Source of the DNA: an uncultured Pelagibacteraceae bacterium
GTDB taxonomy: Bacteria; Pseudomonadota; Alphaproteobacteria; Pelagibacterales; Pelagibacteraceae
Direction: 5' to 3'
Assembly (NCBI GenBank): GCA_902623735.1
Contig: CACNUU010000001.1
Span: 20,001-84,000 of the forward strand
DNA: 64,000 nt
Shown here: positions 49,581-58,854 of the stretch, one piece after another
Position numbering within the stretch: position 1 is the stretch's first letter
Layout of the letters: each line of letters opens with the position of its first letter
Notes under the pieces: model-generated
What the model was told of the DNA's origin: nothing
Seen by the model: only the letters and a program-made list of their open reading frames with translations
Databases searched by the model: none
Made by a program: the position numbers and the translations under genes

Positions 49581-49777
49581 TCTTTATTTGGATTGGTAAG
49601 AAAATCTAAAGTTATAGGTTTAGATGCATCCAAAGTTTTCGATTTAGCTTCATCCTTTTTTTGTCCATCTTTAGCTAATCGTTTTGCTTTTTTCTCAGCA
49701 AGCTTTTTCTCTCGCTTTGCCTGTTTTTCCATTAACTTTGCGCTTCGTGTAGATTTATAATCGTAGTGAATACCCAT
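49577..49777 (-). CDS. Small charged hypothetical protein
   Basis: 66-aa Lys/Ala-rich ORF coupled to next gene; ends [12 protein letters not shown]. Confidence 0.65.
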   Translation of the reverse strand: MGIHYDYKSTRSAKLMEKQAKREKKLAEKKAKRLAKDGQKKDEAKSKTLDASKPITLDFLTNPNKE

Positions 49778-49877
49778 AAAAATTCCTTAATAAGATATAA
49801 ATCATATTAATCAAAAAATTAAGGCAATAATTTGTAAAAAATGCATTATTATTCATAAAATACAATTTGTGATATTT

Positions 49878-49951
49878 GCTCCTATAGTAAAATGGTATTA
49901 CGATTCCATGGTAAGGAATAATTCCCTGGTCAGTACAGGGTGGGAGCACCA
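49878..49951 (+). tRNA. tRNA-Thr(GGT), atypical T-loop
   Basis: GCTCCTATAGTAAAATGGTATTACGATTCCATGGTAAGGAATAATTCCCTGGTCAGTACAGGGTGGGAGCACCA; stem ATTCC/GGAAT, loop ATGGTAA. Confidence 0.75.
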
Positions 49952-49953
49952 CA

Positions 49954-50673
49954 TTAGTTTTTATAAAAAATTTTTCTAAAAAAAATTGTGGTTGTCAATA
50001 AGGCAAAGAATGCGATTAAAGGGATGTAAATTGAGGGCGAGGTTATTAAGTCGATCATACTTGGTGCCTTTAAGTTTTGATCAATTATTTTCTCCAGTCC
50101 ACTTCCAATAGAAATTACCAAAAATAATGAGGGCATCATACCAATTAAGGTTGCCCAAAAATAATTGTATATTTTAACATCAAACATACAAGGTAGAACA
50201 TTTTGAATTTGAAATGGAATACCACCAACAAATCTATAGACAACTAAATAAATAAATTCAGATTTTTTGAATTTTTCCTCGAGGTTTTTAAATCGATTTA
50301 AAAATTTTTTTCTCACAATATCTTTTAAAAAATAATTAGAAAAAATATAAAGACAAGTTGCCCCCAAAGTCATTCCAATAGCTGCAAACAATAAACCAAA
50401 CCATTTACCAAAAATAAATCCAGCAATTAATGCTAATGGTGTTCCAAATCCTGCTGCAAAAACCCAGAAAGTTGCAAAAATTATGAAAATAAAACCTAAT
50501 AGAAACAAATTTGTTTGTTTTAATTTATAGAAATAATCTCTATTATTCTTGATGAACTCGTAACTTGTTACTTCTTGTAGTGAAAATTTTGAAAAAAGAA
50601 AATACAAAAATAAACTAACTACAAATATATAAAATACACCAATAAATAATTTAATTTTTTTTGTTTTTTCCAT
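49954..50673 (-). CDS. TVP38/TMEM64 (VTT-domain) membrane protein
   Basis: FGTPLALIAGFIFGKWFGLLFAAIGMTLGATCLY, YRFVGGIPFQIQNVLPCM. Confidence 0.87.
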   Translation of the reverse strand: MEKTKKIKLFIGVFYIFVVSLFLYFLFSKFSLQEVTSYEFIKNNRDYFYKLKQTNLFLLGFIFIIFATFWVFAAGFGTPLALIAGFIFGKWFGLLFAAIGMTLGATCLYIFSNYFLKDIVRKKFLNRFKNLEEKFKKSEFIYLVVYRFVGGIPFQIQNVLPCMFDVKIYNYFWATLIGMMPSLFLVISIGSGLEKIIDQNLKAPSMIDLITSPSIYIPLIAFFALLTTTIFFRKIFYKN

Positions 50674-50766
50674 TGAATTAGATGTTAATAATAAAATCTT
50701 CTATTTGCTATTTATATATTTAATCTCTATAAAGAGCGAAATTTAATATAATAATTTACACTTTAT

Positions 50767-50907
50767 ATGAAAAGAACATATCAACCATCTAAAATTAAAA
50801 GAGCAAGAAAACATGGGTTTAGATCAAAAATGAAAACCAAGGGTGGTAAAAAACTTCTGGCAAGAAGAAGGGCTAGAGGAAGAAAATCATTAACTGTGTC
50901 AGGTTAA
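50767..50907 (+). CDS. rpmH: 50S ribosomal protein L34 (46 aa, not in ORF track)
   Basis: [46 protein letters not shown]. Confidence 0.97.
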   Translation: MKRTYQPSKIKRARKHGFRSKMKTKGGKKLLARRRARGRKSLTVSG

Positions 50908-50911
50908 TCTG

Positions 50912-51253
50912 ATGAAAAGCAACATACTTGCTCTTTCAAAAAATGAAGAATTTAAAAAGTTATTAAAAGATAAAAAAAAATCTAACAAATATGTAACAAT
51001 TTTTTTTGGGCATTTAGAGAACAAAAGTATTAAAAAATTGAATATTTCATTTGTTGCTAAGAAAAAAATAGGAAATGCTGTGAGAAGAAATAAAATTAAA
51101 AGACAACTGAGAAAAATTATGAATGATGCGATTAAAGAAATTTCAATTAATTTAAGATATTCATATGTTGTTATTGCTAAGTCAGCTATGCTAAATAGTG
51201 AATTTAAAAATATAAAAGAAACTTTAATCCAAGAATTCAAAGAAATAAAATAA
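50912..51253 (+). CDS. rnpA: Ribonuclease P protein component
   Basis: GNAVRRNKIKRQLRKI after rpmH. Confidence 0.93.
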   Translation: MKSNILALSKNEEFKKLLKDKKKSNKYVTIFFGHLENKSIKKLNISFVAKKKIGNAVRRNKIKRQLRKIMNDAIKEISINLRYSYVVIAKSAMLNSEFKNIKETLIQEFKEIK

Positions 51254-51492
51254 TGAATTTTTTTACAATATTGATGATTAAAATAATAAAAGTTTATAAA
51301 TTTTTAATAAGTCCACTTTTTGGAAATTCTTGTAGATTTTTACCAACTTGCTCTGAGTATTCTATTGATGCTTTGAAAACTCATGGTTTTTTTAAAGGTT
51401 TAATTTTAAGCTTAAAAAGAATCTTGTCTTGCAATCCTTGGGGAAGTAGTGGATTTGATCCAGTAAAAAAAGAAAGTAAAATTAAAAAATAA
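51253..51492 (+). CDS. yidD: Membrane protein insertion efficiency factor
   Basis: FLISPLFGNSCRFLPTCSEYSIDALKTHG...CNPWGSSGFDPV. Confidence 0.95.
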   Translation: MNFFTILMIKIIKVYKFLISPLFGNSCRFLPTCSEYSIDALKTHGFFKGLILSLKRILSCNPWGSSGFDPVKKESKIKK

Positions 51493-53171
51493 TGGACTCA
51501 AAAAATGTTATAGCAGCTATTGCACTATCATCTGCGGTAATAGTCTTATATTCACTTTTTTTTATACCGGAACAAAAAACGATAAATAAAGATTTAGTTG
51601 AAAAAAATAAGATTGAGCAAAGCACTGACGCTCCTAAAATTGATCAAAAAGAAACGCTAGTCACTATTTCACGAGATGAGGCATTACAATTGAATGATAG
51701 GATAAAATTTGAAAATACTAATATTATTGGTTCTATATCTCTTAAAGGAGCATCAATAGATGATTTAACTTTTAAAAATTATAGAATTGAACTAAATGAT
51801 GAAACAAAAGTCACTTTATTAGGACCCAGAAATATTGATGAAGGTTACTTAGTAGAAAGTGGATTTGTGACTACTGATAAGAATCTTGATGTTCCTAATG
51901 CAGATACCGTTTGGAAAGTAGTTGGTAATGATAAATTAACAAACAAAAATCCTATAAAACTCACCTGGTCAAACAATCAAGGGATAACATTTGAAAAAGA
52001 AATATTTTTAGATGATAAATATTTATTTTCTATAAAACAAAGAGTAATAAACACAACAAATAAAAAATATGATTTTTTTTCATACGGTCAAATTATTAGA
52101 AATCAAATACCAGATATAACTGATTTCTACATTCTTCATGAAGGTTTGATTGCTACTCTTGATGATGAACTTATAGAAGAAGATTATGATGATATACAAG
52201 ATAAGAAATTCACTAGAGTTGCTCAAAAAGGTTGGTTGGGAATTGGAGACAAATACTGGATAACGTCATTGATACCACCAAAAAATAAAGAATTTAAAAC
52301 AACTTTTGATTATAAGAACAAATTTAGAGCAAATTTTATTGCGACTGAACCTTTGGCTTTAAATGAAAATAGTTCAATCGAAGAAGAACTACAAATTATT
52401 GTTGCTGCAAAAAGAGTGGATGTTATTGATGGTTACGCTGAAACACTTAATATTGATAAATTTGATTTAGTTATTGATTGGGGTTTTTTATACTTCATAA
52501 CTAAGCCACTTTTTTTTGGTATAGATTATTTTTTTAAACTGTTAGGTAATTATGGTTTAGCAATCATAGCTGTCACGATTTGTATTAGATTAGTTTTTTT
52601 TCCTTTAGCTAATTTTTCATTTAGAAGTATGGCTAAAATGAAGGCTCTTCAACCAGAGATGGTCAGACTTAAAGAACTACATAAAAATGACAAACTAAAG
52701 CTGCAACAAGAAATGATGGCTTTATATAAAAAGGAAAAGGTAAATCCTATGTCTGGATGTTTACCAATACTTATTCAGATACCTGTTTTCTTTGCGTTAT
52801 ATAAAGTTTTATTTGTAACAATTGAAATGAGACAAATGCCATTTTTTGGTTGGATTCAAGACTTGAGCGAGAGAGACCCAACAAGTATATTTAATTTATT
52901 TGGTTTATTACCCTATGACGTTCCCTCTTTTTTAGTTATTGGAGCCTGGCCTGTTGCAATGGGCGTATCAATGTGGATACAACAAAAACTTAATCCGGCA
53001 CCCACTGATGCTATGCAGGCAAAAATTTTTGCTTTCTTTCCTTTATTCTTGACAGTCATACTTGCACCTTTTCCAAGTGGTTTAGTGATCTATTGGACGG
53101 TCAACAATATACTTACTATGCTTCAACAAGTTTTTATTATGAAAAGAACAACTGTTAAAACGACAATATAA
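51492..53171 (+). CDS. yidC: Membrane protein insertase YidC
   Basis: KPLFFGIDYFFKLLGNYGLAIIAVTICIRLVFFPLANFSFRSMAKMKALQPE. Confidence 0.96.
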   Translation: MDSKNVIAAIALSSAVIVLYSLFFIPEQKTINKDLVEKNKIEQSTDAPKIDQKETLVTISRDEALQLNDRIKFENTNIIGSISLKGASIDDLTFKNYRIELNDETKVTLLGPRNIDEGYLVESGFVTTDKNLDVPNADTVWKVVGNDKLTNKNPIKLTWSNNQGITFEKEIFLDDKYLFSIKQRVINTTNKKYDFFSYGQIIRNQIPDITDFYILHEGLIATLDDELIEEDYDDIQDKKFTRVAQKGWLGIGDKYWITSLIPPKNKEFKTTFDYKNKFRANFIATEPLALNENSSIEEELQIIVAAKRVDVIDGYAETLNIDKFDLVIDWGFLYFITKPLFFGIDYFFKLLGNYGLAIIAVTICIRLVFFPLANFSFRSMAKMKALQPEMVRLKELHKNDKLKLQQEMMALYKKEKVNPMSGCLPILIQIPVFFALYKVLFVTIEMRQMPFFGWIQDLSERDPTSIFNLFGLLPYDVPSFLVIGAWPVAMGVSMWIQQKLNPAPTDAMQAKIFAFFPLFLTVILAPFPSGLVIYWTVNNILTMLQQVFIMKRTTVKTTI

Positions 53172-53190
53172 TTTTAAAGTAAACAGATAA

Positions 53191-54039
53191 ATGGATTTAA
53201 AAAAAATTCTTCCAGAAAATGGACCTCCAATAAATGAAGTTTTAAAATATATTAAAAAATACAGAAATGATTTATTAGTTATTAAGTACGGTGGAAATGT
53301 TTTTATTGATAGAAATATTTTTAATAATTTTATTTACGATATTAGCATATTAAATAAATTAGGTATATCAATAGTCATTGTACATGGTGGTGGACCAAGA
53401 ATAAAAAAGGAATTGGATAAATCTAATATTCAATCAAAATTTATTAGAGGGTTAAGAGTAACTGACGAAAAGATTATTGGCATTGTCGAAAAAGTATTAA
53501 TTGATTTTAATATAGATATTGTAAAGTCGTTAAAGCAAAATGGTTCTGAAGCCATTTCAATGCACACAAAAGAAAATAATATTATAAAGATTATACCTGA
53601 AAAAGAAGATCTTGGCTTTGTTGGAATACCAGATGAAATAGATAGTGACAAAATAAAAGATATAATTAACCAAAATAAGATACCTATTATTTCCCCTTTA
53701 GGCTTAGGAGAAAATAATCAGGTATATAACATAAATGGAGATACTGCTGCTGGGGCCATAGCAAAATCATTAAAGTCTAGAAGATTACTTTTAATGACAA
53801 ACGTAGAGGGTGTTTTAAATAAAGAAAAAAAACTGATAGAAGAAATTTCCTCATCTGAAATTTTAGAAATGATAAAAAGTGAAACTATTACGGAGGGAAT
53901 GATACCTAAAATAAATACTTGTTTGGATGCTGTTAAAAATGGTGTTACCGCAGTTGGAATTATCGATGGAAGGAAAAAACACTCAATTTTATTTGAAATC
54001 TTTTCAGACAAAGGTTCTGGTACATTAATTAGAAAATGA
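53191..54039 (+). CDS. argB: Acetylglutamate kinase
   Basis: IKYGGNVF, VHGGGPRI, RGLRVTDE, NINGDTAAGAIA. Confidence 0.95.
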   Translation: MDLKKILPENGPPINEVLKYIKKYRNDLLVIKYGGNVFIDRNIFNNFIYDISILNKLGISIVIVHGGGPRIKKELDKSNIQSKFIRGLRVTDEKIIGIVEKVLIDFNIDIVKSLKQNGSEAISMHTKENNIIKIIPEKEDLGFVGIPDEIDSDKIKDIINQNKIPIISPLGLGENNQVYNINGDTAAGAIAKSLKSRRLLLMTNVEGVLNKEKKLIEEISSSEILEMIKSETITEGMIPKINTCLDAVKNGVTAVGIIDGRKKHSILFEIFSDKGSGTLIRK

Positions 54040-54725
54040 ATTTAAAAGAAAAAAAATATCTTTTATTAGATCTTGATGGAGTATGTTATGGAAAACATAA
54101 TAACTATTCTTTAGAAAAAGTGTTTGGTCAAGTTTCAAAGAGAATGACTAAATTTATATCAGAAAAACTAAAAATTGATATGAATGCAGCAAAAAAACTT
54201 CAAACAAATTATTTTTATAAATATAATACGAGTTTAAACGGCCTCATGATACATCATGATATACCACCACAAGAGTTTTTAAAATACGTTCATACAATCG
54301 ATCTCTCTTTTATGAAAGAGGATAAAATTATGAGGAGAGAACTTGAAGAGTTGGATATGGAAAAATTTATATTCACTAACGGAAGTGCTGACCACGCAAA
54401 AAATATTTTAACACACCTCGGGGTTTACGACTTATTTGGAAGAGAAAAAATATTTGATATACAAGATGCAGGATATATACCGAAACCTGAGGCAAAAACC
54501 TTTGATTTAATGGTAAAAAAATTTGGTATTGTTCCTAAGGAGACTATTTATATAGAAGATATAGCAAAAAATTTAAGTATTGGATATGAAAGAGGTTGTA
54601 CAACTGTTTGGTTAATTAATGATGAACATTTTGGAAAGATGGATGCTGATAAAGATTTTATTTCACATAAAATTGAAAATCTATCTTTATTTCTGAAAGA
54701 AATAAGGTTATTAAAAAACCAATAA
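54036..54725 (+). CDS. HAD pyrimidine 5'-nucleotidase-like
   Basis: LLLDLDGVCYG, FTNGSADHA, IPKPEAKTF, IEDIAKNL. Confidence 0.88.
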   Translation: MNLKEKKYLLLDLDGVCYGKHNNYSLEKVFGQVSKRMTKFISEKLKIDMNAAKKLQTNYFYKYNTSLNGLMIHHDIPPQEFLKYVHTIDLSFMKEDKIMRRELEELDMEKFIFTNGSADHAKNILTHLGVYDLFGREKIFDIQDAGYIPKPEAKTFDLMVKKFGIVPKETIYIEDIAKNLSIGYERGCTTVWLINDEHFGKMDADKDFISHKIENLSLFLKEIRLLKNQ

Positions 54726-54728
54726 ATT

Positions 54729-55532
54729 ATGTCTATAGAAAAAATTATAAATGATGCCTGGGAAAACAAAGATCAAGTAAATCCTAATTCGGATCAGTCT
54801 TTAAAAGACGCAGTGAATCAAGTAATAGAAGACTTAGATAACGGCAAATCGAGAGTTGCTGAAAAAATAAATGGAGAATGGGTAACTCATCAGCACCTAA
54901 AGAAAGCAATTATGCTTAGTTTTAGAATTTACCCGATGGAAAATTTAAATGGACCTTACTCCAGTTGGTATGATAAGGCACATTTATTAAAAGGAAAAAC
55001 AGCCGGCTGGACAAAAGAAGATCATGAGAGAGCAGGTTTTAGGATGGTTCCAAACTCACCTGTTAGAAAAGGATCATTCGTGGGAAAAGATGCAGTTCTT
55101 ATGCCATGTTATGTAAACATTGGTTCTTATATTGGGGCTAAAACGATGATGGACACATTTAGTCGTGCTGGTAGTTGTTGCCAGATTGGGGAGAATTGCC
55201 ATATATCAGCTGGTTCAGGAATTGGGGGTGTCTTGGAACCTGCTCAAGCACTACCTACTATCATCGAGGATAATGTTTTTGTTGGAGCTATGTCTGAAGT
55301 AGTTGAGGGTGTAATTGTCGAAGAGGGAAGTGTTCTTTCAATGGGATGTTATATAGGCCAAAGTACTAAAATCATAAACAGATCAAATGGTGAAATTATA
55401 AAAGGTCGTGTGCCTGCTTATTCAGTTGTTGTGCCAGGTACACATAAAGATCTTTATGCTGTTCATATAATTAAAACCGTTGACTCTAAAACTAGGTCAA
55501 AGACATCAATTAACGATCTTTTAAGAGATTAG
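54729..55532 (+). CDS. dapD: Tetrahydrodipicolinate N-succinyltransferase
   Basis: Hexapeptide repeats, SYIGAKTMMDTFSRAGSCCQIGENCHISAGSGIGGVLEP. Confidence 0.96.
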   Translation: MSIEKIINDAWENKDQVNPNSDQSLKDAVNQVIEDLDNGKSRVAEKINGEWVTHQHLKKAIMLSFRIYPMENLNGPYSSWYDKAHLLKGKTAGWTKEDHERAGFRMVPNSPVRKGSFVGKDAVLMPCYVNIGSYIGAKTMMDTFSRAGSCCQIGENCHISAGSGIGGVLEPAQALPTIIEDNVFVGAMSEVVEGVIVEEGSVLSMGCYIGQSTKIINRSNGEIIKGRVPAYSVVVPGTHKDLYAVHIIKTVDSKTRSKTSINDLLRD

Positions 55533-55534
55533 TC

Positions 55535-56692
55535 ATGCAAAAATTGAATGAATTACAATTAGCTAAAGAGCTAATAAGATTTCCTTCGATCACACCAATT
55601 GATGCGGGAGTAATGAAATTTTTAGAAAAAAAATTAAAAAAAATCGGCTTTAAAACAAAAATATTAGAATTTAAAGAAAAAGGATTTCATCCAGTAAAAA
55701 ACTTATATGCAAGATTAGGAACAAAAACTCCAAACTTTATGTTTGCGGGGCATCTTGATATTGTTCCGCCAGGGAATATTAACGACTGGACTGTAAATCC
55801 GTTTAAACCATCTGTAAAAAATGGGCATTTAATTGGAAGAGGCGCAAATGATATGAAAAGTTCAGTCGCAGCTTTTGTATCTGCTGTAAATATTTTTTTA
55901 TCAAAAAATAAAAAATTTGATGGATCAATAAGTTTGTTAATTACAGGTGATGAAGAGGGTGATGCAATTAATGGTACAAGAAAAGTTGTAGAATACTTAA
56001 AAAAAAGAAAAGAAAAAATTAATTTTTGCTTAGTTGGTGAACCTACAAATCCAAATAAATTGGGTGAGATGATTAAAATTGGCCGAAGAGGTAGTTTGAC
56101 TGGCAACTTGACTATATTCGGTCAACAAGGCCACGTTGCCTATCCTCAAAGAGCTAATAATCCATCAACTATTATTGTAAAGATTTTAAAAGAAATTAAA
56201 GATATAAATTTTGATAGAGGCACTAAAAATTTCCAGCCAACAAACTTAGAGGTTACAAAAATAAATATTAATAATACTGCTGATAATGTTATACCTAAAT
56301 TAGCCGAAGCTACTTTTAATATTAGATTCAATAATAAACATTCTTCAAATTCTCTTAAAAAAAGGCTTAATAAAATTTTTAATAAAATTACTAAAAAAAA
56401 TAAATCATCTTTTAAAATTAATTATAGAGTTTCAGGTGAGGCTTTCTTAACCAAACCAAATAAAACAACATTTATGGTACAGAATATAATAAAAAAAATT
56501 ACTAAAATAAAACCAAAGTTATCAACAACAGGTGGAACTTCAGATTTGCGTTTTATAAAAGATATTTCACCTGGTTTAGAATTTGGTTTAGTTGGAAAAA
56601 CTATGCATAAGGTTGATGAAGCTGTATCTTTGAAGGATTTAAAAAATCTAAAAAAAATTTATCTAAATATTTTAGAAAACTATTTTAAATGA
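55535..56692 (+). CDS. dapE: Succinyl-diaminopimelate desuccinylase
   Basis: FAGHLDIVPPG, GRGANDMKSSVAAF, GDEEGDAINGT, GRRGSLTG. Confidence 0.94.
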   Translation: MQKLNELQLAKELIRFPSITPIDAGVMKFLEKKLKKIGFKTKILEFKEKGFHPVKNLYARLGTKTPNFMFAGHLDIVPPGNINDWTVNPFKPSVKNGHLIGRGANDMKSSVAAFVSAVNIFLSKNKKFDGSISLLITGDEEGDAINGTRKVVEYLKKRKEKINFCLVGEPTNPNKLGEMIKIGRRGSLTGNLTIFGQQGHVAYPQRANNPSTIIVKILKEIKDINFDRGTKNFQPTNLEVTKININNTADNVIPKLAEATFNIRFNNKHSSNSLKKRLNKIFNKITKKNKSSFKINYRVSGEAFLTKPNKTTFMVQNIIKKITKIKPKLSTTGGTSDLRFIKDISPGLEFGLVGKTMHKVDEAVSLKDLKNLKKIYLNILENYFK

Positions 56693-57612
56693 AAACTGCA
56701 ATAGTTAATTCCGACTCCTATGAAAAACATGTTACTGGAGATGGCCACCCTGAACAACCTAAAAGAGTAATAGCAATTAAAGAAAGATTGAAGAAAAGAA
56801 AAGATCTAATTTGGGAAAAACCAAGTGAAGTGCCTGAGGATATTTTGGCTATGACTCATTCACAAAAATATATAGATAATTTAAAAAATTCCTTTCCACA
56901 AAAAGGGCTTAAATTTTTAGATGGAGATACAGTTATATCACCAGAGAGTAAAAAAGCAGTTTTTGATGCTGCAGGTTCCACGATAAGAGCAATAGATGGA
57001 ATAGAGAATAAACAGTTTCAAAACGCTTTTTGTTTGGCTAGACCACCAGGACACCATGCTGAGAAAAATAAAGCCATGGGATTTTGTTGCATATCAAATG
57101 CTGGGGTTGCTACAAATTATTTAATCAATAGATATAAGTATAAAAGGATTGCATGTGTAGATTTTGATGTTCACTGGGGTAATGGCAATTATGATGTTAT
57201 GCGAGATAACAAAAAAGCATTATATATCTCAACCCATCAATACCCTTTTTATCCAGGGGGAGGGACAGAAAAGGATAAAGGAGATTTTAATAACTCTTTA
57301 AATATACCCTTGCCTGCTGGCACCAACTCAGAACAATATTTTAACGCTTTTGACAAGGTTTTAGAAAGACTAGTTGATTATAAACCTGACTTTCTTATAT
57401 TTTCAGCAGGCTTTGATGCACACAAAGACGATCCATTGGCTCAATTTCAACTAAGCTCTAAAGATTTCTATGAGATTACAAAAAGAACTTTATCAGCCAC
57501 AAATAATTTTACTGGAGGTAAAGTTATTTCTATACTTGAGGGTGGTTATGATTTAAATGCTTTAAGTGAAAGTGCAAATGAACATGTAAATGCACTCGTT
57601 GAGTTCAGTTGA
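56689..57612 (+). CDS. Histone deacetylase-family deacetylase
   Basis: RPPGHHAEKNKAMGFCCISNAGVA, VDFDVHWGNG, FSAGFDAHKDDPLA, ILEGGYDL. Confidence 0.95.
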   Translation: MKTAIVNSDSYEKHVTGDGHPEQPKRVIAIKERLKKRKDLIWEKPSEVPEDILAMTHSQKYIDNLKNSFPQKGLKFLDGDTVISPESKKAVFDAAGSTIRAIDGIENKQFQNAFCLARPPGHHAEKNKAMGFCCISNAGVATNYLINRYKYKRIACVDFDVHWGNGNYDVMRDNKKALYISTHQYPFYPGGGTEKDKGDFNNSLNIPLPAGTNSEQYFNAFDKVLERLVDYKPDFLIFSAGFDAHKDDPLAQFQLSSKDFYEITKRTLSATNNFTGGKVISILEGGYDLNALSESANEHVNALVEFS

Positions 57613-57642
57613 TTTTTTTTTATTTAATTGTAAGTCGTACTA

Positions 57643-58134
57643 ATGAAATTATATATAATAAAAAAATCTAAAATTGATAATAAGGGGCGTGGTCTTTATG
57701 CTGCACGTGATATTAAAAAAGGAACAAAAATAATAAATTATATTGGTAAAATTATTACAAATAAACAAGTAGATAATTCAAATAAGTTTGATAATAAAAA
57801 ACCTATTTACTTATTTACATTAAATAAAAAGTACACGTTAGATGGAGATTTTTCTTGGAATATTGCTGGACTTGTAAATCACAGCTGCAATAATAACTGC
57901 AATTATGATGGAAAAGGATTGAAGGTATGGATTACCTCAATTAGAGACATTAAAAAAGGTGAAGAATTTACTTGTGATTATGGATTTGGTTATGATCGAG
58001 ATTATAAACAATTTCCTTGTAAATGTGGATCAAAAAATTGTTGTGGTTATATTGTAAGAGAAGAGTCTAGATGGCGAATAAATAAAAAGTTTTCAATGAG
58101 TAATAAAAAAAAATTAATAAACAACTCTTACTAG
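57643..58134 (+). CDS. SET-domain protein lysine methyltransferase-like
   Basis: GRGLYAARDIKKGTKIINYIG, LVNHSCNNNC, GEEFTCDYGF, post-SET CKCGSKNCCGYI. Confidence 0.93.
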   Translation: MKLYIIKKSKIDNKGRGLYAARDIKKGTKIINYIGKIITNKQVDNSNKFDNKKPIYLFTLNKKYTLDGDFSWNIAGLVNHSCNNNCNYDGKGLKVWITSIRDIKKGEEFTCDYGFGYDRDYKQFPCKCGSKNCCGYIVREESRWRINKKFSMSNKKKLINNSY

Positions 58135-58854
58135 ATAAAGTCCTTCTGGTGGAGCAGGCGGCGCACATAAAATTCTTTTTTTTTTATTCATTACAAAAAT
58201 AAATTTTTTTAAGCTCCATTTTTTTTCACCAACATATTTTAAGCAACCAACCATTGACCTGACTTGCTGCTGTAAAAAAGATTGTGATTGAAACTCTATT
58301 TCTATTTTGTTTTTTCTCATTTTTATTTTTACAGATTTCATAGTTTTGATTGGACTTTTAGCCCTACAACTATTTTTTCTAAAAGTAGAAAAATCCTTGG
58401 TACCAACTAATTTTTTTGCTGCATTTTTCATACTTTCTAGGTCAAGTTTTTTAATAACATGCCAGGCTCTTTTTTGATCAAGAACAGGAACACTCAAACG
58501 ATTTATTATTATATATTTGTAGATTCTCATTTTTGCAGAAAATCTTGAGTGAAAATTCTGATTTTTTTTCTTTATCTTTAAAACAGTAACCAAATCTTTA
58601 TTCAAAAAGTAATTAATAGATGATAAAAATTTATCAAAATTTTTAATTTTTTTTTGACATTCAAAATGAGCAGATTGCTCTATAGCATGAACACCTTTGT
58701 CAGTTCTGCCAGATCCAAACAAAACAATTTTTTCTTTCAATATTTTAGAAATTTTTTCTTGAATAAGTCCTTGTATAGTTTTACCTTTTTTTTGAATTTG
58801 CCATCCTCTAAAGCTAGTTCCAACATATTCAATTAATATTTGATACTTAAACAT
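58114..58854 (-). CDS. truA: tRNA pseudouridine synthase A
   Basis: GTSFRGWQIQKKGKTIQG, GSGRTDKGVHA; start MFKYQI. Confidence 0.94.
   Translation of the reverse strand: MFKYQILIEYVGTSFRGWQIQKKGKTIQGLIQEKISKILKEKIVLFGSGRTDKGVHAIEQSAHFECQKKIKNFDKFLSSINYFLNKDLVTVLKIKKKNQNFHSRFSAKMRIYKYIIINRLSVPVLDQKRAWHVIKKLDLESMKNAAKKLVGTKDFSTFRKNSCRAKSPIKTMKSVKIKMRKNKIEIEFQSQSFLQQQVRSMVGCLKYVGEKKWSLKKFIFVMNKKKRILCAPPAPPEGLYLVRVVY

Noticed and set aside
50674-50766. Possible oriC near rpmH/rnpA
   Set aside because: No dnaA gene and no DnaA-box cluster visible in the 93-bp spacer.
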